From contig CANGJE010000015.1 of the NCBI GenBank assembly GCA_947454305.1, forward strand, positions 1 through 39,950: DNA of 39,950 bases. The letters are read 5' to 3'. The DNA comes from Oxalobacteraceae bacterium. Its GTDB lineage: Bacteria; Pseudomonadota; Gammaproteobacteria; Burkholderiales; Burkholderiaceae_D. A program made the translations under genes and the position numbers. Of this stretch, positions 26,522-35,544 are shown piece after piece. How positions within the stretch are numbered: the first letter of the stretch is position 1; each line of letters starts with the position of its first letter. Below the pieces are notes generated by a model. It worked only from the letters and a program-made list of their open reading frames with translations, had not been told where the DNA came from and made no database searches.

Positions 26522-27703
26522 TTAGACTTGATTCATCGCTGACAGTTCTTCGCTGCGTCGCGGAGCGTAGCTCTCCCACTGACTACAGCCTGGGCACTGC
26601 CAATAAAATTGCTTGGCTTTGAAACCACAATGATTGCAGCGATAGCGCGCCAGCTTTTGCGCATAGCCACCGACTAGACTCTTAATGAGTGACAGTTCTG
26701 CACGACCTTCAGGTGGCGCATCCATCAAGCGAGCTTCAATTAATTTATCCAGACCCAGCAAAGTAGGAGTGCGACGTAACTCATCACTCACCAACTGATT
26801 CGCGCTGCTACTGCCATCGAGTTCCAACACCGCTTTGAATACAACCTCGAGCAAATCAATCGAGGGCGCTTCAGAGAGATAGGTTTTTAAGAGGTTCGCA
26901 CCTTCACGTGAACGACCTACAGCTCGGTAACCATCCATCAGGCGTTGCGCCACGAGCGCGACATGCGGAACACTTTGTTGCTCAACACGACGCCAGGCCT
27001 GCAATGCGGCCTCGATATCGCCTTTGGCCATCAGTGCATCACCAATCAGCATCATGGCTCTGACATTATTGCGGTCATGCAGCAAGGCTTTTTCCAGCGT
27101 CTGCAGGGCGGCATCGGCACTCACATGAACCAACTCATCCTGCGCTATTTCACAATGAAATTGAGCGATCTCTTTTTGATAGGCGCCAGCACCAGACATT
27201 TGCAACGCTAATGCCGCATCTATAGCGCGCTTCCATTCTTTTTCGCGCTGATAAATTTCTAGTAATGCACGGCTGGCTTTGTTGGCGTATTGCGTACCCG
27301 CTAGCTGATGAAACGTTTCTTCTGCACGATCGAGCAAACCGGCTTTTAAAAAATCTTGCCCTAATTCGTATCGAGCCTTACCTGCTACTTCAGCAGACAA
27401 ATCAGGCCTCGCTAATAAATTTTGATGGACTCGCACAGCACGTTCGATATCACCGCGCTGGCGAAACAAACTGCCTAAGGCGAAATGCAGCTCGGCTGTT
27501 TCTGGGTCTAATCGTGCAATATCAACAAAAATTTCAATCGCTCTATCGGGATCTTCATCCAAAAGTGCATTCAAACCTTTGTAGTAATTGCTAGGCAAGC
27601 TACGTGATTCATTTATCACGTGACGTATATCGATACGCGCTGCAATCCAACCGAGCGCGAAAAATAAGGGAACACCCAGAAGCCACCAGGTTTCGAATTC
27701 CAT
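26522..27703 (-). CDS. lapB: lipopolysaccharide assembly protein B (LapB/YciM)
   Basis: LapB controls LPS synthesis by guiding LpxC to the protease FtsH. The 393-aa protein has one N-terminal inner-membrane helix (WWLLGVPLFFALGWIAA), an array of TPR repeats over about residues 40-340 and a C-terminal rubredoxin-like metal knuckle with C-N-H-C and C-P-G-C, which binds iron in E. coli. It is full length. It lies 26 bp downstream of lapA on the same strand, the usual lapAB pair. Confidence 0.96.
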   Translation of the reverse strand: MEFETWWLLGVPLFFALGWIAARIDIRHVINESRSLPSNYYKGLNALLDEDPDRAIEIFVDIARLDPETAELHFALGSLFRQRGDIERAVRVHQNLLARPDLSAEVAGKARYELGQDFLKAGLLDRAEETFHQLAGTQYANKASRALLEIYQREKEWKRAIDAALALQMSGAGAYQKEIAQFHCEIAQDELVHVSADAALQTLEKALLHDRNNVRAMMLIGDALMAKGDIEAALQAWRRVEQQSVPHVALVAQRLMDGYRAVGRSREGANLLKTYLSEAPSIDLLEVVFKAVLELDGSSSANQLVSDELRRTPTLLGLDKLIEARLMDAPPEGRAELSLIKSLVGGYAQKLARYRCNHCGFKAKQFYWQCPGCSQWESYAPRRSEELSAMNQV

Positions 27704-27729
27704 AGGGATGATTTATCCGGCTAGGCAGG

Positions 27730-28053
27730 TCACAGACCCACCTGTTCAATAATACTTTCTGGAGGTGGTGGTCGATCACGCACCTGCGCCACAGCGATGG
27801 CTTCTTTCTTCTGCTCTTCAGCTTCTTTTTTATACCGAGCCAGTTCGCGACGGTAGCTCAGCACGGTGGTCACCATCGCCAGCACGCCCATCGCAACTCC
27901 ACCGATAAAAAACATCAGCAAGAGAATAATAATGGGGGAGCGAGTCTGACTACCCCAGAAAAAATGCAAGACGACCTCGTCCGTATTTTTCAACGCAAAG
28001 TCGAAAAACACGATGAAGAGGGCCAGGGCGATTAAACGGAATAGTAGCTTCAT
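27730..28053 (-). CDS. lapA: lipopolysaccharide assembly protein A (LapA)
   Basis: The 107-aa protein has two hydrophobic helices (about 4-22 and 44-64) and a charged helical tail rich in Lys and Glu, the LapA (DUF1049) layout. It assists LapB in LPS assembly at the inner membrane. I chose the ATG at 28053, giving MKLLFRLIALALF; an upstream in-frame ATG at 28131 would add 26 residues and run toward the ihfB terminator. It has no good ribosome site, yet its position between ihfB and lapB is the conserved one. Confidence 0.93.
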   Translation of the reverse strand: MKLLFRLIALALFIVFFDFALKNTDEVVLHFFWGSQTRSPIIILLLMFFIGGVAMGVLAMVTTVLSYRRELARYKKEAEEQKKEAIAVAQVRDRPPPPESIIEQVGL

Positions 28054-28143
28054 TGGGAAAACAATTTCAGACCATGCTTTCTTGATGTTGCTGAATTGTA
28101 CGCGAAAAGAAATCAGAGTCTTCCCAAGCACGACAAGCCCGCA

Positions 28144-28170
28144 TAAAAAAACGGCACCCGCAGGTGCCGT
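28144..28170 (-). terminator. terminator after ihfB
   Basis: ACGGCACC (28151-28158) and GGTGCCGT (28163-28170) form an 8-bp stem with a 4-nt loop; on the minus strand a T-run (28150-28145) follows. TTTT on the other side makes it nearly bidirectional. It separates ihfB from lapAB. Confidence 0.85.
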
Positions 28171-28191
28171 TTTCAGGGAAAGACTAGAAAT

Positions 28192-28497
28192 TCAGTCATC
28201 CTTGATGGGTTGACCGACCATAGCATCAACCCGCTCCCGCAATTCCTTACCCGGCTTAAAGTGAGGGACCCGTTTTTCCGGAACCATCACCGTATCACCC
28301 GACTTGGGATTACGGCCAATCCTTGGCGGACGACTATTCAATGCAAAACTGCCAAAGCCACGAATCTCGATGCGCTGCCCAGCAGAGAGCGCATCGGTCA
28401 TCGCATCAAGCAAGGTCTTGACAGCGAAATCCGCATCTTTGGCCACCAGTTGCGGATACCGCTCGGCCAAACGGGCAATCAGCTCCGATTTTGTCAT
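28192..28497 (-). CDS. ihfB: integration host factor subunit beta
   Basis: IhfB pairs with IhfA to bend DNA sharply in transcription, replication and recombination. The 101-aa protein opens [15 protein letters not shown] and has the beta-arm signature [20 protein letters not shown], whose Pro intercalates into DNA, and the closing [14 protein letters not shown]. Length fits the family. It follows rpsA by 14 bp, the classical rpsA-ihfB pair. Confidence 0.98.
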   Translation of the reverse strand: MTKSELIARLAERYPQLVAKDADFAVKTLLDAMTDALSAGQRIEIRGFGSFALNSRPPRIGRNPKSGDTVMVPEKRVPHFKPGKELRERVDAMVGQPIKDD

Positions 28498-28511
28498 CAG
28501 AGTGATTCCTG

Positions 28512-30224
28512 TCAGGACTTATTGTCTAACTTGGCTTTCAACAGTGCGCCGAGACTGGTTGTGCCCGACGAAGCTGACGTATCTGTCGTCATTTTCTGCA
28601 TGGCTTCTTGAGTATCTGCACTATCTTTCGCTTTGATCGACAGTTGAATAGCACGTGCCTTGCGGTCGACGTTCAGGACCATTGTCTCAATCTCGTCACC
28701 CACTTTTAAGTGAGTACCGGCATCTTCCACGCGGTCACGGGAAATCTCGGAAGCACGCAGATAGCCTTCAACTTCTTCAGACAACTGAATCACAGCGCCC
28801 TTAGGTTCGACTGACTTCACAACACCAGTCACCAAAGCACCTTTGTCATTCATTGCGCAGTAGTTATTGAACGGGTCACCTTCGAGTTGTTTTACGCCCA
28901 GTGAAACGCGTTCACGCTCAACGTCGATCGCCAACACAACAGCTTCCAGATCATCGCCCTTTTTGAAACGACGTACAGCTTCTTCGCCGGTTTCAGTCCA
29001 CGACAAATCTGACAAATGAACCAGACCATCGATGTTGCCTGCCAAACCAATGAAGACACCGAAATCAGTGATCGATTTGATGGCGCCAGAAACTTTGTCG
29101 CCCTTCTTGTGGGAGATTGCGAAATCATCCCAAGGATTAGCTTTGCACTGTTTCATGCCGAGGCTGATACGGCGACGCTCTTCGTCAATCTCCAGAACCA
29201 TAACTTCCACTTCATCGCCCAACTGCACAACTTTTGAAGGAGCGACGTTTTTATTCGTCCAATCCATCTCAGAAACGTGCACCAGACCTTCGATACCTTG
29301 TTCGACTTCCACGAATGCGCCGTAGTCAGTTAGGTTAGTTACCTTGCCGAATAAACGGGTACTTTGTGGGTAGCGACGTGACAAGCCTGTCCAAGGATCA
29401 TCACCCAACTGTTTAACACCCAGCGATACGCGATTTTTTTCTTGATCGTACTTGAGTACTTTAGCGGTGATCTCTTGACCAACTGCCAGTACTTCGGATG
29501 GATGACGCACACGACGCCATGCCAAATCAGTGATGTGCAACAGACCATCGATACCACCCAGATCAACGAACGCGCCGTAATCGGTAATGTTCTTAACAAC
29601 GCCAGTAACGATGGTGCCTTCTTTCAGCGTTTCCATCAGTTTCGCGCGCTCTTCACCCATAGAGGCTTCGATCACTGCACGACGTGACAACACAACGTTA
29701 TTACGTTTACGGTCCAGCTTGATGACACGGAACTCCATGGTCTTGCCTTCGAAAGGCGTAGTGTCTTTCACAGGACGCGTATCAACCAGCGAACCAGGAA
29801 GGAAAGCACGAATGCCATTCGTAAGAACAGTCAGACCACCTTTAACTTTACCGCTGACAGTACCAGTAACCAACTCGCCAGACTCCATCGCTTTTTCGAG
29901 CGAGAGCCAAGATGCGAGACGCTTAGCTTTGTCACGCGACAGTATGGTGTCACCGAAACCATTTTCGAGAGACTCGATAGCAACGCTGACAAAGTCACCA
30001 ATGTTGACTTCGAGCTCGCCATTATCGTTTTTGAATTCTTCGATCGGTATAAACGCTTCGGACTTCAGTCCAGCGTTAACGATCACAAAGTTATGGTCAA
30101 GGCGAACAACTTCCGCCGAAATGACCTCGCCCGAACGCATATCCTGGCGCGACAAAGATTCTTCAAATAGAGCGGCAAAACTTTCCATGCCGGAGGATGC
30201 GGGGGATTGGGTAGCTATAGACAT
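28512..30224 (-). CDS. rpsA: 30S ribosomal protein S1
   Basis: S1 brings mRNA to the 30S subunit. The 570-aa protein has six S1 RNA-binding domains; the repeats recur as [20 protein letters not shown] and [20 protein letters not shown] from the middle on. The start [20 protein letters not shown] followed by [15 protein letters not shown] is a betaproteobacterial form. ATG start. The 115-bp gap to cmk upstream holds its leader, where S1 often represses its own translation. I see no clear promoter. Confidence 0.99.
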   Translation of the reverse strand: MSIATQSPASSGMESFAALFEESLSRQDMRSGEVISAEVVRLDHNFVIVNAGLKSEAFIPIEEFKNDNGELEVNIGDFVSVAIESLENGFGDTILSRDKAKRLASWLSLEKAMESGELVTGTVSGKVKGGLTVLTNGIRAFLPGSLVDTRPVKDTTPFEGKTMEFRVIKLDRKRNNVVLSRRAVIEASMGEERAKLMETLKEGTIVTGVVKNITDYGAFVDLGGIDGLLHITDLAWRRVRHPSEVLAVGQEITAKVLKYDQEKNRVSLGVKQLGDDPWTGLSRRYPQSTRLFGKVTNLTDYGAFVEVEQGIEGLVHVSEMDWTNKNVAPSKVVQLGDEVEVMVLEIDEERRRISLGMKQCKANPWDDFAISHKKGDKVSGAIKSITDFGVFIGLAGNIDGLVHLSDLSWTETGEEAVRRFKKGDDLEAVVLAIDVERERVSLGVKQLEGDPFNNYCAMNDKGALVTGVVKSVEPKGAVIQLSEEVEGYLRASEISRDRVEDAGTHLKVGDEIETMVLNVDRKARAIQLSIKAKDSADTQEAMQKMTTDTSASSGTTSLGALLKAKLDNKS

Positions 30225-30339
30225 AATTTAGAAAGGTTATCCAAACACAGCGGAATTGCCGCGTATGGGTTAGGTTGTCAGATACCTTGCCGAGCATTGC
30301 GCACAGCGAGGCGCCAGAACATCAACACTACTTCTCACT

Positions 30340-30999
30340 TCAGGGTGCGGGGTGATACCAACCCAGTACCTGCTCAACTGCCTGATCAATACTCATATGA
30401 GATGTATCGAGCAGCTTTGCGCCTTCAGCGGGTTTTAACGGTGCAATGACGCGCTGAGTATCTCGCTCGTCACGCTCTCGCAAATCCTGCAAAAGGTTTG
30501 CCATATTAGCAGAAAAACCTTTGCCAATCAATTGCTTATAGCGTCTTTCGGCCCGCGCCTCGACGCTCGCAGTCAGAAATACCTTGAGGGGCGCGTCAGG
30601 AAAAATCACGGTCCCCATGTCTCGACCATCTGCTACCAGACCCGGCATACGACGAAAATCGTGCTGCAGCGTCACGAGAGCGCTGCGAACTTTAGCCAAA
30701 GTGGCAATTTTTGAGGCTGCCACGCCGACAGCTTCGGCACGAATGTCATTAGAAACTTCTCGGCCCGAGAGTAGTATGCGCTCACCTTCAAAATGAATAT
30801 CGAGTTTGCCCGCTAGGTCTGCCAATGCGGACTCATTCGTCAATTCGACATTTGCCTCGAGTGCCGAGAACGCGGTGAGTCGATACAACGCACCGGAATC
30901 AAGGAGACCAAAACCTAAATGACTCGCTACTCGGCTAGCAACGGTGCCTTTGCCAGAAGCAGTCGGACCATCGATTGTGATAACGGGAATAGTTGGCAC
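30340..30999 (-). CDS. cmk: cytidylate kinase
   Basis: Cmk phosphorylates CMP and dCMP with ATP. The 219-aa protein has the P-loop [13 protein letters not shown] (8-20), the LLDSGALYR substrate segment and [20 protein letters not shown]. The start is GTG, with GGAG in the aroA tail upstream. It lies 6 bp after aroA, so it is in the aromatic operon, as is usual in proteobacteria. A deficit of Cmk in such operons is not seen: length is normal. Confidence 0.98.
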   Translation of the reverse strand: MPTIPVITIDGPTASGKGTVASRVASHLGFGLLDSGALYRLTAFSALEANVELTNESALADLAGKLDIHFEGERILLSGREVSNDIRAEAVGVAASKIATLAKVRSALVTLQHDFRRMPGLVADGRDMGTVIFPDAPLKVFLTASVEARAERRYKQLIGKGFSANMANLLQDLRERDERDTQRVIAPLKPAEGAKLLDTSHMSIDQAVEQVLGWYHPAP

Positions 31000-31005
31000 G
31001 ATGTT

Positions 31006-32325
31006 TTAGCTCCGCTGAACAATACTGGCCAGCGCATCGAAATAATCGGGGAAGGTCTTTGCCACGCATTTCGGATCGTTGATGCGTACCTGCGTTCCTT
31101 CGCGCGCGGCACCCGTTAACGTCGCGAGCGAAAAACACATCGCCATACGATGATCGTCATAGGTATCGATAGTTGCACGATCAAGTACGATGGGTGGTGT
31201 CACACGAAGATAATCTTCGCCCTCTTCGATCAGCGCGCCCAACTTACGAAGTTCAGTGGCCATCGCGCTTAGACGATCGGTTTCTTTCACTCGCCAGCTA
31301 GCGATATTGCGTAGTGTGCTCGTACCATCCGCATAGAGCGCTGCAACCGCAATCGTCATCGCAGCATCGGGTATGTGATTGAAATCTGCATCAATCGCTT
31401 TAAGCACACCGTTTGAACTCGCCTCTATCCAATTCTCGCCCATGGTGATGGTAGCGCCCATTTGTTCAAGCGCTTCGATAAAACGTACATCGCCCTGAAT
31501 ACTCGATTTACCCACACCCTCAACTCGCACCGGACCACCAGCAATCGCACCGGCTGCCAGAAAGTATGACGCTGACGACGCGTCGCCTTCAACATGAATA
31601 ACTCCAGGGCTTTGGTACTGCTGCCCTGGTTGAATAGTGAATGCAGACCAACCCTCACGTTCTGGCTTGACACCAAATCGCTCCATTAAATTCAAAGTGA
31701 TTTCTATATAGGGTTTGGAGATCAACTCGCCTATGACTTCAATGCGCAGCGCCTTATCGCGCGCTATCAATGGAGAAGCCATCAACAGTGCAGTTAAAAA
31801 CTGGCTCGATACATTGCCACGCACTTGTAATTTTTCTGGATGCAAATTGCCGCGCTGTATATGCAATGGAGGGAAGCCTGCACTACCAGTGTAATTAATG
31901 CGAGCACCGGCGGCATTCAGCGCATCGACTAAATCACCAATCGGCCGCTCATGCATTCGTGCCACACCGTGAATGGTGTAATCGCCACCCATCGCCGCCA
32001 ACGCCGCCGTTAATGGACGAATGGCCGTGCCGGCATTCCCCATAAATAAATCAGCTGAATGAATCGGAAAGGCCCCACCCGCACCCACGACAGAATAATC
32101 CTGACTCTCACCATGCTGCTGCCAGTGCACGCCTAGCTTTTGCAAGGCCATCAACATGACATGCGTATCGTCAGACGCTAAAAGCGATTTAATCTCAGTG
32201 GTGCCTCGCGCCATTGCGGCAAGCAATAAGGTGCGATTCGAAATACTTTTTGAACCGGGCAAACGCACCGTGCCGCGTGCCGCTGCTGCGATTTTAAGAT
32301 CAAGGTGATGCGGATAATGTTTCAT
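31006..32325 (-). CDS. aroA: 3-phosphoshikimate 1-carboxyvinyltransferase (EPSP synthase)
   Basis: AroA joins phosphoenolpyruvate to shikimate-3-phosphate, the sixth shikimate step. The 439-aa protein has [17 protein letters not shown] (substrate Lys and Ser), [18 protein letters not shown] (the glyphosate-site loop with the usual Gly-Asn-Ala-Gly-Thr) and the C-terminal [12 protein letters not shown]. All known catalytic residues are in place, a class I enzyme by that loop. It lies 3 bp downstream of tyrA. Confidence 0.98.
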   Translation of the reverse strand: MKHYPHHLDLKIAAAARGTVRLPGSKSISNRTLLLAAMARGTTEIKSLLASDDTHVMLMALQKLGVHWQQHGESQDYSVVGAGGAFPIHSADLFMGNAGTAIRPLTAALAAMGGDYTIHGVARMHERPIGDLVDALNAAGARINYTGSAGFPPLHIQRGNLHPEKLQVRGNVSSQFLTALLMASPLIARDKALRIEVIGELISKPYIEITLNLMERFGVKPEREGWSAFTIQPGQQYQSPGVIHVEGDASSASYFLAAGAIAGGPVRVEGVGKSSIQGDVRFIEALEQMGATITMGENWIEASSNGVLKAIDADFNHIPDAAMTIAVAALYADGTSTLRNIASWRVKETDRLSAMATELRKLGALIEEGEDYLRVTPPIVLDRATIDTYDDHRMAMCFSLATLTGAAREGTQVRINDPKCVAKTFPDYFDALASIVQRS

Positions 32326-32328
32326 AAA

Positions 32329-33249
32329 TTAGTCTCCACCTTGCTCGTGTGGTCGCTGCTGTTCTGCTGCTTCAATCGCAGCAATCCAGCTCTGCCGCGC
32401 ATCACGTGCGCGCGCAAAAATCGCTTCTAAGCCAGCGCCCTCTTGTTTAGCTAACAGTTCCCGCAAGTGTGTTACCTGAGCAATGTAAGAATCTAATTCG
32501 TTCATTAGTGCAGGACGATTAGCCAAGGCAATATCACGCCACATTTCGGGCGAAGAACCTGCAATGCGTGTGAAATCGCGGAAACCACTCGCGGCATATT
32601 GAAAAAGTGTTTCGGCGTTGGCACGCGCTGCAATGTCATCAACCAATGCATACGCTAATAAATGCGGCAAGTGACTAACCGCTGCAAACACGGCATCGTG
32701 TTCAGCCGCATCGAGTTGATGTATCAGTGCGCCGCACTGCTCCCATGCATTCGCGACTCGTTCAATGGTTGAGGATGAATTTTCTTGCAGCGGAGTGAGA
32801 ATGACTTTTTTACCGACATACAAATTACTCAGTGCAGCTTCAGGACCATTTTGCTCGCGACCAGCAATCGGATGCGCTGGTACAAACTGCGAAATCTTAG
32901 AAGCCAGCGCATGTCTTGCCGCCTGCACCACATCCGACTTGGTACTTCCTGCATCCGTCACTACCGTATCGGCTGATAAATGCGGAGCGATAGCAGCAAG
33001 CAACGAACCGGTCTGTGCAACGGGCGCTGCGATAAGCACAAGATCAGCACCCGCTACAGCGTGTTGAATTGATTCAGCAATGCTGTCGATTAAGCCCAGT
33101 GATTTAGCGCGCTCTAGCGTTTCGCGTCGGCGACCGACACCCATCACCTCAGCCACTACACCTTTGTTCTTAAGAGCAAGTGCGAACGATCCGCCAATCA
33201 GGCCGACCCCAAAAATGGCGATTTTATTTAGTGGAATTGGTTTACTCAC
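32329..33249 (-). CDS. tyrA: prephenate/arogenate dehydrogenase
   Basis: TyrA makes 4-hydroxyphenylpyruvate from prephenate on the way to tyrosine. The 306-aa protein has the NAD-binding GVGLIGGSFALAL (15-27), TDAGSTKSDVV near residue 97 and HPIAGREQNGPEAA, which binds prephenate. No chorismate mutase or ACT domain is attached. GTG start. It follows hisC by 28 bp in the operon. Confidence 0.96.
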   Translation of the reverse strand: MSKPIPLNKIAIFGVGLIGGSFALALKNKGVVAEVMGVGRRRETLERAKSLGLIDSIAESIQHAVAGADLVLIAAPVAQTGSLLAAIAPHLSADTVVTDAGSTKSDVVQAARHALASKISQFVPAHPIAGREQNGPEAALSNLYVGKKVILTPLQENSSSTIERVANAWEQCGALIHQLDAAEHDAVFAAVSHLPHLLAYALVDDIAARANAETLFQYAASGFRDFTRIAGSSPEMWRDIALANRPALMNELDSYIAQVTHLRELLAKQEGAGLEAIFARARDARQSWIAAIEAAEQQRPHEQGGD

Positions 33250-33277
33250 CGTTTATTCACCGTTTGCTCATTCACGC

Positions 33278-34378
33278 TCAAGCGAGTATCGCTTTCAGAG
33301 CTGTAAGAAACGCGGCGTTTTCTTCTGGTAGTCCTATCGATACACGCAGCCATTGCGGCAAGCCGTAATTACCCAGAGGGCGAACGATGATCCCCTTTTT
33401 AAGTAAAGCGAGATTCACGCGAGCACCAGCGCCATCATCATGACCCGCACGGAACAACACAAAATTCCCAGACGAAGGCAGGTATTCGATTTTCATACTA
33501 TCGAATGTCGACGTGAGTTGTTGATAACCTTGCGCATTGACTTCAGCACTTTTTTTCAAGTACACCGCATCATTTAATGCGGCAATCGCTGCAGCCTGAG
33601 CCAAAGAATTTACATTGAAGGGCTGACGCAAACGATTCAGCAAATCCGTCAACGCCGGCTGAGCAATACCAAAACCCACACGCAAACCGGCCAGACCATA
33701 CGCTTTAGAAAAACTACGCGAAACAATCAGATTGGGATACTGCGTCACCCATTGCAAAGAATCATAGCGCTGCGCATCAGACAGATATTCTGTGTACGCC
33801 TCATCCAAGACCACCACCACTGATGATGGAACCGATTGTATGAATGAGTGAATCTTCTCCGCTGCAATGAATGTGCCGGTTGGATTGTTGGGATTCGCCA
33901 CAAAGACAAGTCGCGTATCGTTAGTAATGGCAGCGCGCATGGCGTCCAGATCGTGGCCATAATTCGCTGCAGGTACCACAATCGCCTTTGCTCCAACCGC
34001 CTGCGTTGCAAGCGGATACACCGCAAAAGAAAATTCTGAATACACCACCGCTTGACCAGGCGCGACTAAAGCGCGCGCTGCTAATTCGAGAATGTCGTTA
34101 CTACCATTACCTAAAGTAACCCAATCAGTAGGCACAGAAAATTTCTTGCTGATGGCACCTTTGAGATCAAATCCATTGGAATCAGGGTAGCGCGCCAATT
34201 CAGCCAACGCATTCATCATCGCTAGCTTTGCGCTCTCAGGAAGCCCGAGTGGATTTTCGTTGGATGCCAGCTTGACGATCGTTGCCTCATCAAGACCAAA
34301 TTCTCGTGCAACTTCCGAAATAGGTTTGCCGCCCTGATAAGGAGCGATCGCACGGACGTAATCAGGACCGAAATTCAT
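33278..34378 (-). CDS. hisC: histidinol-phosphate / aromatic aminotransferase
   Basis: This 366-aa class I/II aminotransferase uses pyridoxal phosphate on Lys225 (SRSFSKAYGLAGLRVG). ASNENPLGLP near residue 38 and ANPNNPTGT near 161 are HisC signatures. In this operon, between pheA and tyrA, the HisC2-type enzyme most likely transaminates phenylpyruvate or prephenate-derived keto acids; it may also serve histidine synthesis. ATG start; the gap to pheA is 16 bp. Confidence 0.95.
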   Translation of the reverse strand: MNFGPDYVRAIAPYQGGKPISEVAREFGLDEATIVKLASNENPLGLPESAKLAMMNALAELARYPDSNGFDLKGAISKKFSVPTDWVTLGNGSNDILELAARALVAPGQAVVYSEFSFAVYPLATQAVGAKAIVVPAANYGHDLDAMRAAITNDTRLVFVANPNNPTGTFIAAEKIHSFIQSVPSSVVVVLDEAYTEYLSDAQRYDSLQWVTQYPNLIVSRSFSKAYGLAGLRVGFGIAQPALTDLLNRLRQPFNVNSLAQAAAIAALNDAVYLKKSAEVNAQGYQQLTSTFDSMKIEYLPSSGNFVLFRAGHDDGAGARVNLALLKKGIIVRPLGNYGLPQWLRVSIGLPEENAAFLTALKAILA

Positions 34379-34394
34379 AAGTAATAAGAAAAAA

Positions 34395-35468
34395 TCAGGA
34401 AGCGTGCGGGTACGAACCCAACACCTTAAAAAAAGCCGCTTGCGTCTGCAACTCGGCTAAGGCCTTCGATACCGTCGGATCATTCGCATGGCCCTGGATA
34501 TCAACATAGAAGTAATAATCCCATCGACCTGTTCTTGCCGGACGTGATTCAAAGCGCGTCATTGATACGCCATGCTTAGCTAATGGCGCAAGTAACTCAT
34601 ACACAGCACCGGGTTTATTCGGTACTGATAAAACGATAGACGTCTGATCTTTCCCGCATGCTGAAGGAGTTAAACGACCAATCACCACAAAACGTGTTCG
34701 ATTGTGAGGATCATCTTGTATGTGTGCATGAACAATCGATAGACCGTAACGCTTCGCAGCCATTTCTCCGGCAATAGCGGCAGCACTGTGATCATCAGCC
34801 GCAATTTTTGCAGCTTCACCATTCGAAGCAACGGCTTGGCGTTCTATCGTTGGGTAATGTTCATTCAACCATGATTGACATTGAGCTAAAGCCTGTGAAT
34901 GAGCGCAAATCCGCTTGATGCCTTCCATAGTGCCGGTGCAGGTCATCAAACTATGATGAACTGGCAAAGCGACTTCGCCGCTGATGGTCAACGATGTTTG
35001 CAGCAATAAATCGAGTGTTCGATTGATAGTGCCTTCGGTAGAATTTTCTACAGGTACCACACCGAATTCTGCAGTACCGGCCTCTACCGAACGAAATACT
35101 TCATCGATCGATATGCAAGGCAATTCAGTCACTGCCTGACCAAATTGCTGCCAGACCGCTTGTTCGCTGTAGGTACCCACCGGCCCAAGAAAAGCAACCG
35201 TGACACGATTTTCAAGTGCACGGCATGCCGACATCACTTCGCGAAAAATGGATTGCAAATCAGAGGAATGCAGGGGCCCAGGATTGTTCTTGGCCACACG
35301 CGCCAAGACCTGTGCTTCGCGCTCAGGTCTAAACACCGGCGCATTGGTTTCTGCCTTAACGTGACCGACCTGCTGAGCGACTTTTGCACGCTCATTCAGC
35401 AGGGTCAGTAATTGCGCATCCAGAGCATCAATCTGTTCACGCAAAGGTTTGAGTTTGTCATCACTCAT
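34395..35468 (-). CDS. pheA: bifunctional chorismate mutase / prephenate dehydratase (P-protein)
   Basis: PheA turns chorismate into prephenate and then phenylpyruvate. The 357-aa protein has an AroQ chorismate mutase (about 1-90, with LKPLREQIDALDAQLLTLLN), a prephenate dehydratase domain (about 92-275, with VAFLGPVGTYSEQA, VPVENSTEGTINRTLD and NRTRFVVIG) and a C-terminal ACT domain (about 285-357, with VPNKPGAVYELL and the FESRP phenylalanine-binding site). Feedback inhibition by phenylalanine is therefore expected. It lies 76 bp downstream of gyrA, where serC would normally sit. Confidence 0.98.
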   Translation of the reverse strand: MSDDKLKPLREQIDALDAQLLTLLNERAKVAQQVGHVKAETNAPVFRPEREAQVLARVAKNNPGPLHSSDLQSIFREVMSACRALENRVTVAFLGPVGTYSEQAVWQQFGQAVTELPCISIDEVFRSVEAGTAEFGVVPVENSTEGTINRTLDLLLQTSLTISGEVALPVHHSLMTCTGTMEGIKRICAHSQALAQCQSWLNEHYPTIERQAVASNGEAAKIAADDHSAAAIAGEMAAKRYGLSIVHAHIQDDPHNRTRFVVIGRLTPSACGKDQTSIVLSVPNKPGAVYELLAPLAKHGVSMTRFESRPARTGRWDYYFYVDIQGHANDPTVSKALAELQTQAAFFKVLGSYPHAS

Positions 35469-35544
35469 GGCTGGTTGCCTTTGTTTTTTTCATCGCCGAT
35501 AAGGTACAGTCAACTATCGCCAACAGGCGCAGAGGATACGCAGA

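Noticed and set aside
29587..30231. 214-aa plus-strand open frame opposite rpsA
   Set aside because: It mirrors rpsA codon structure, is Ser/Arg/Thr-rich without domains, and has no ribosome site.
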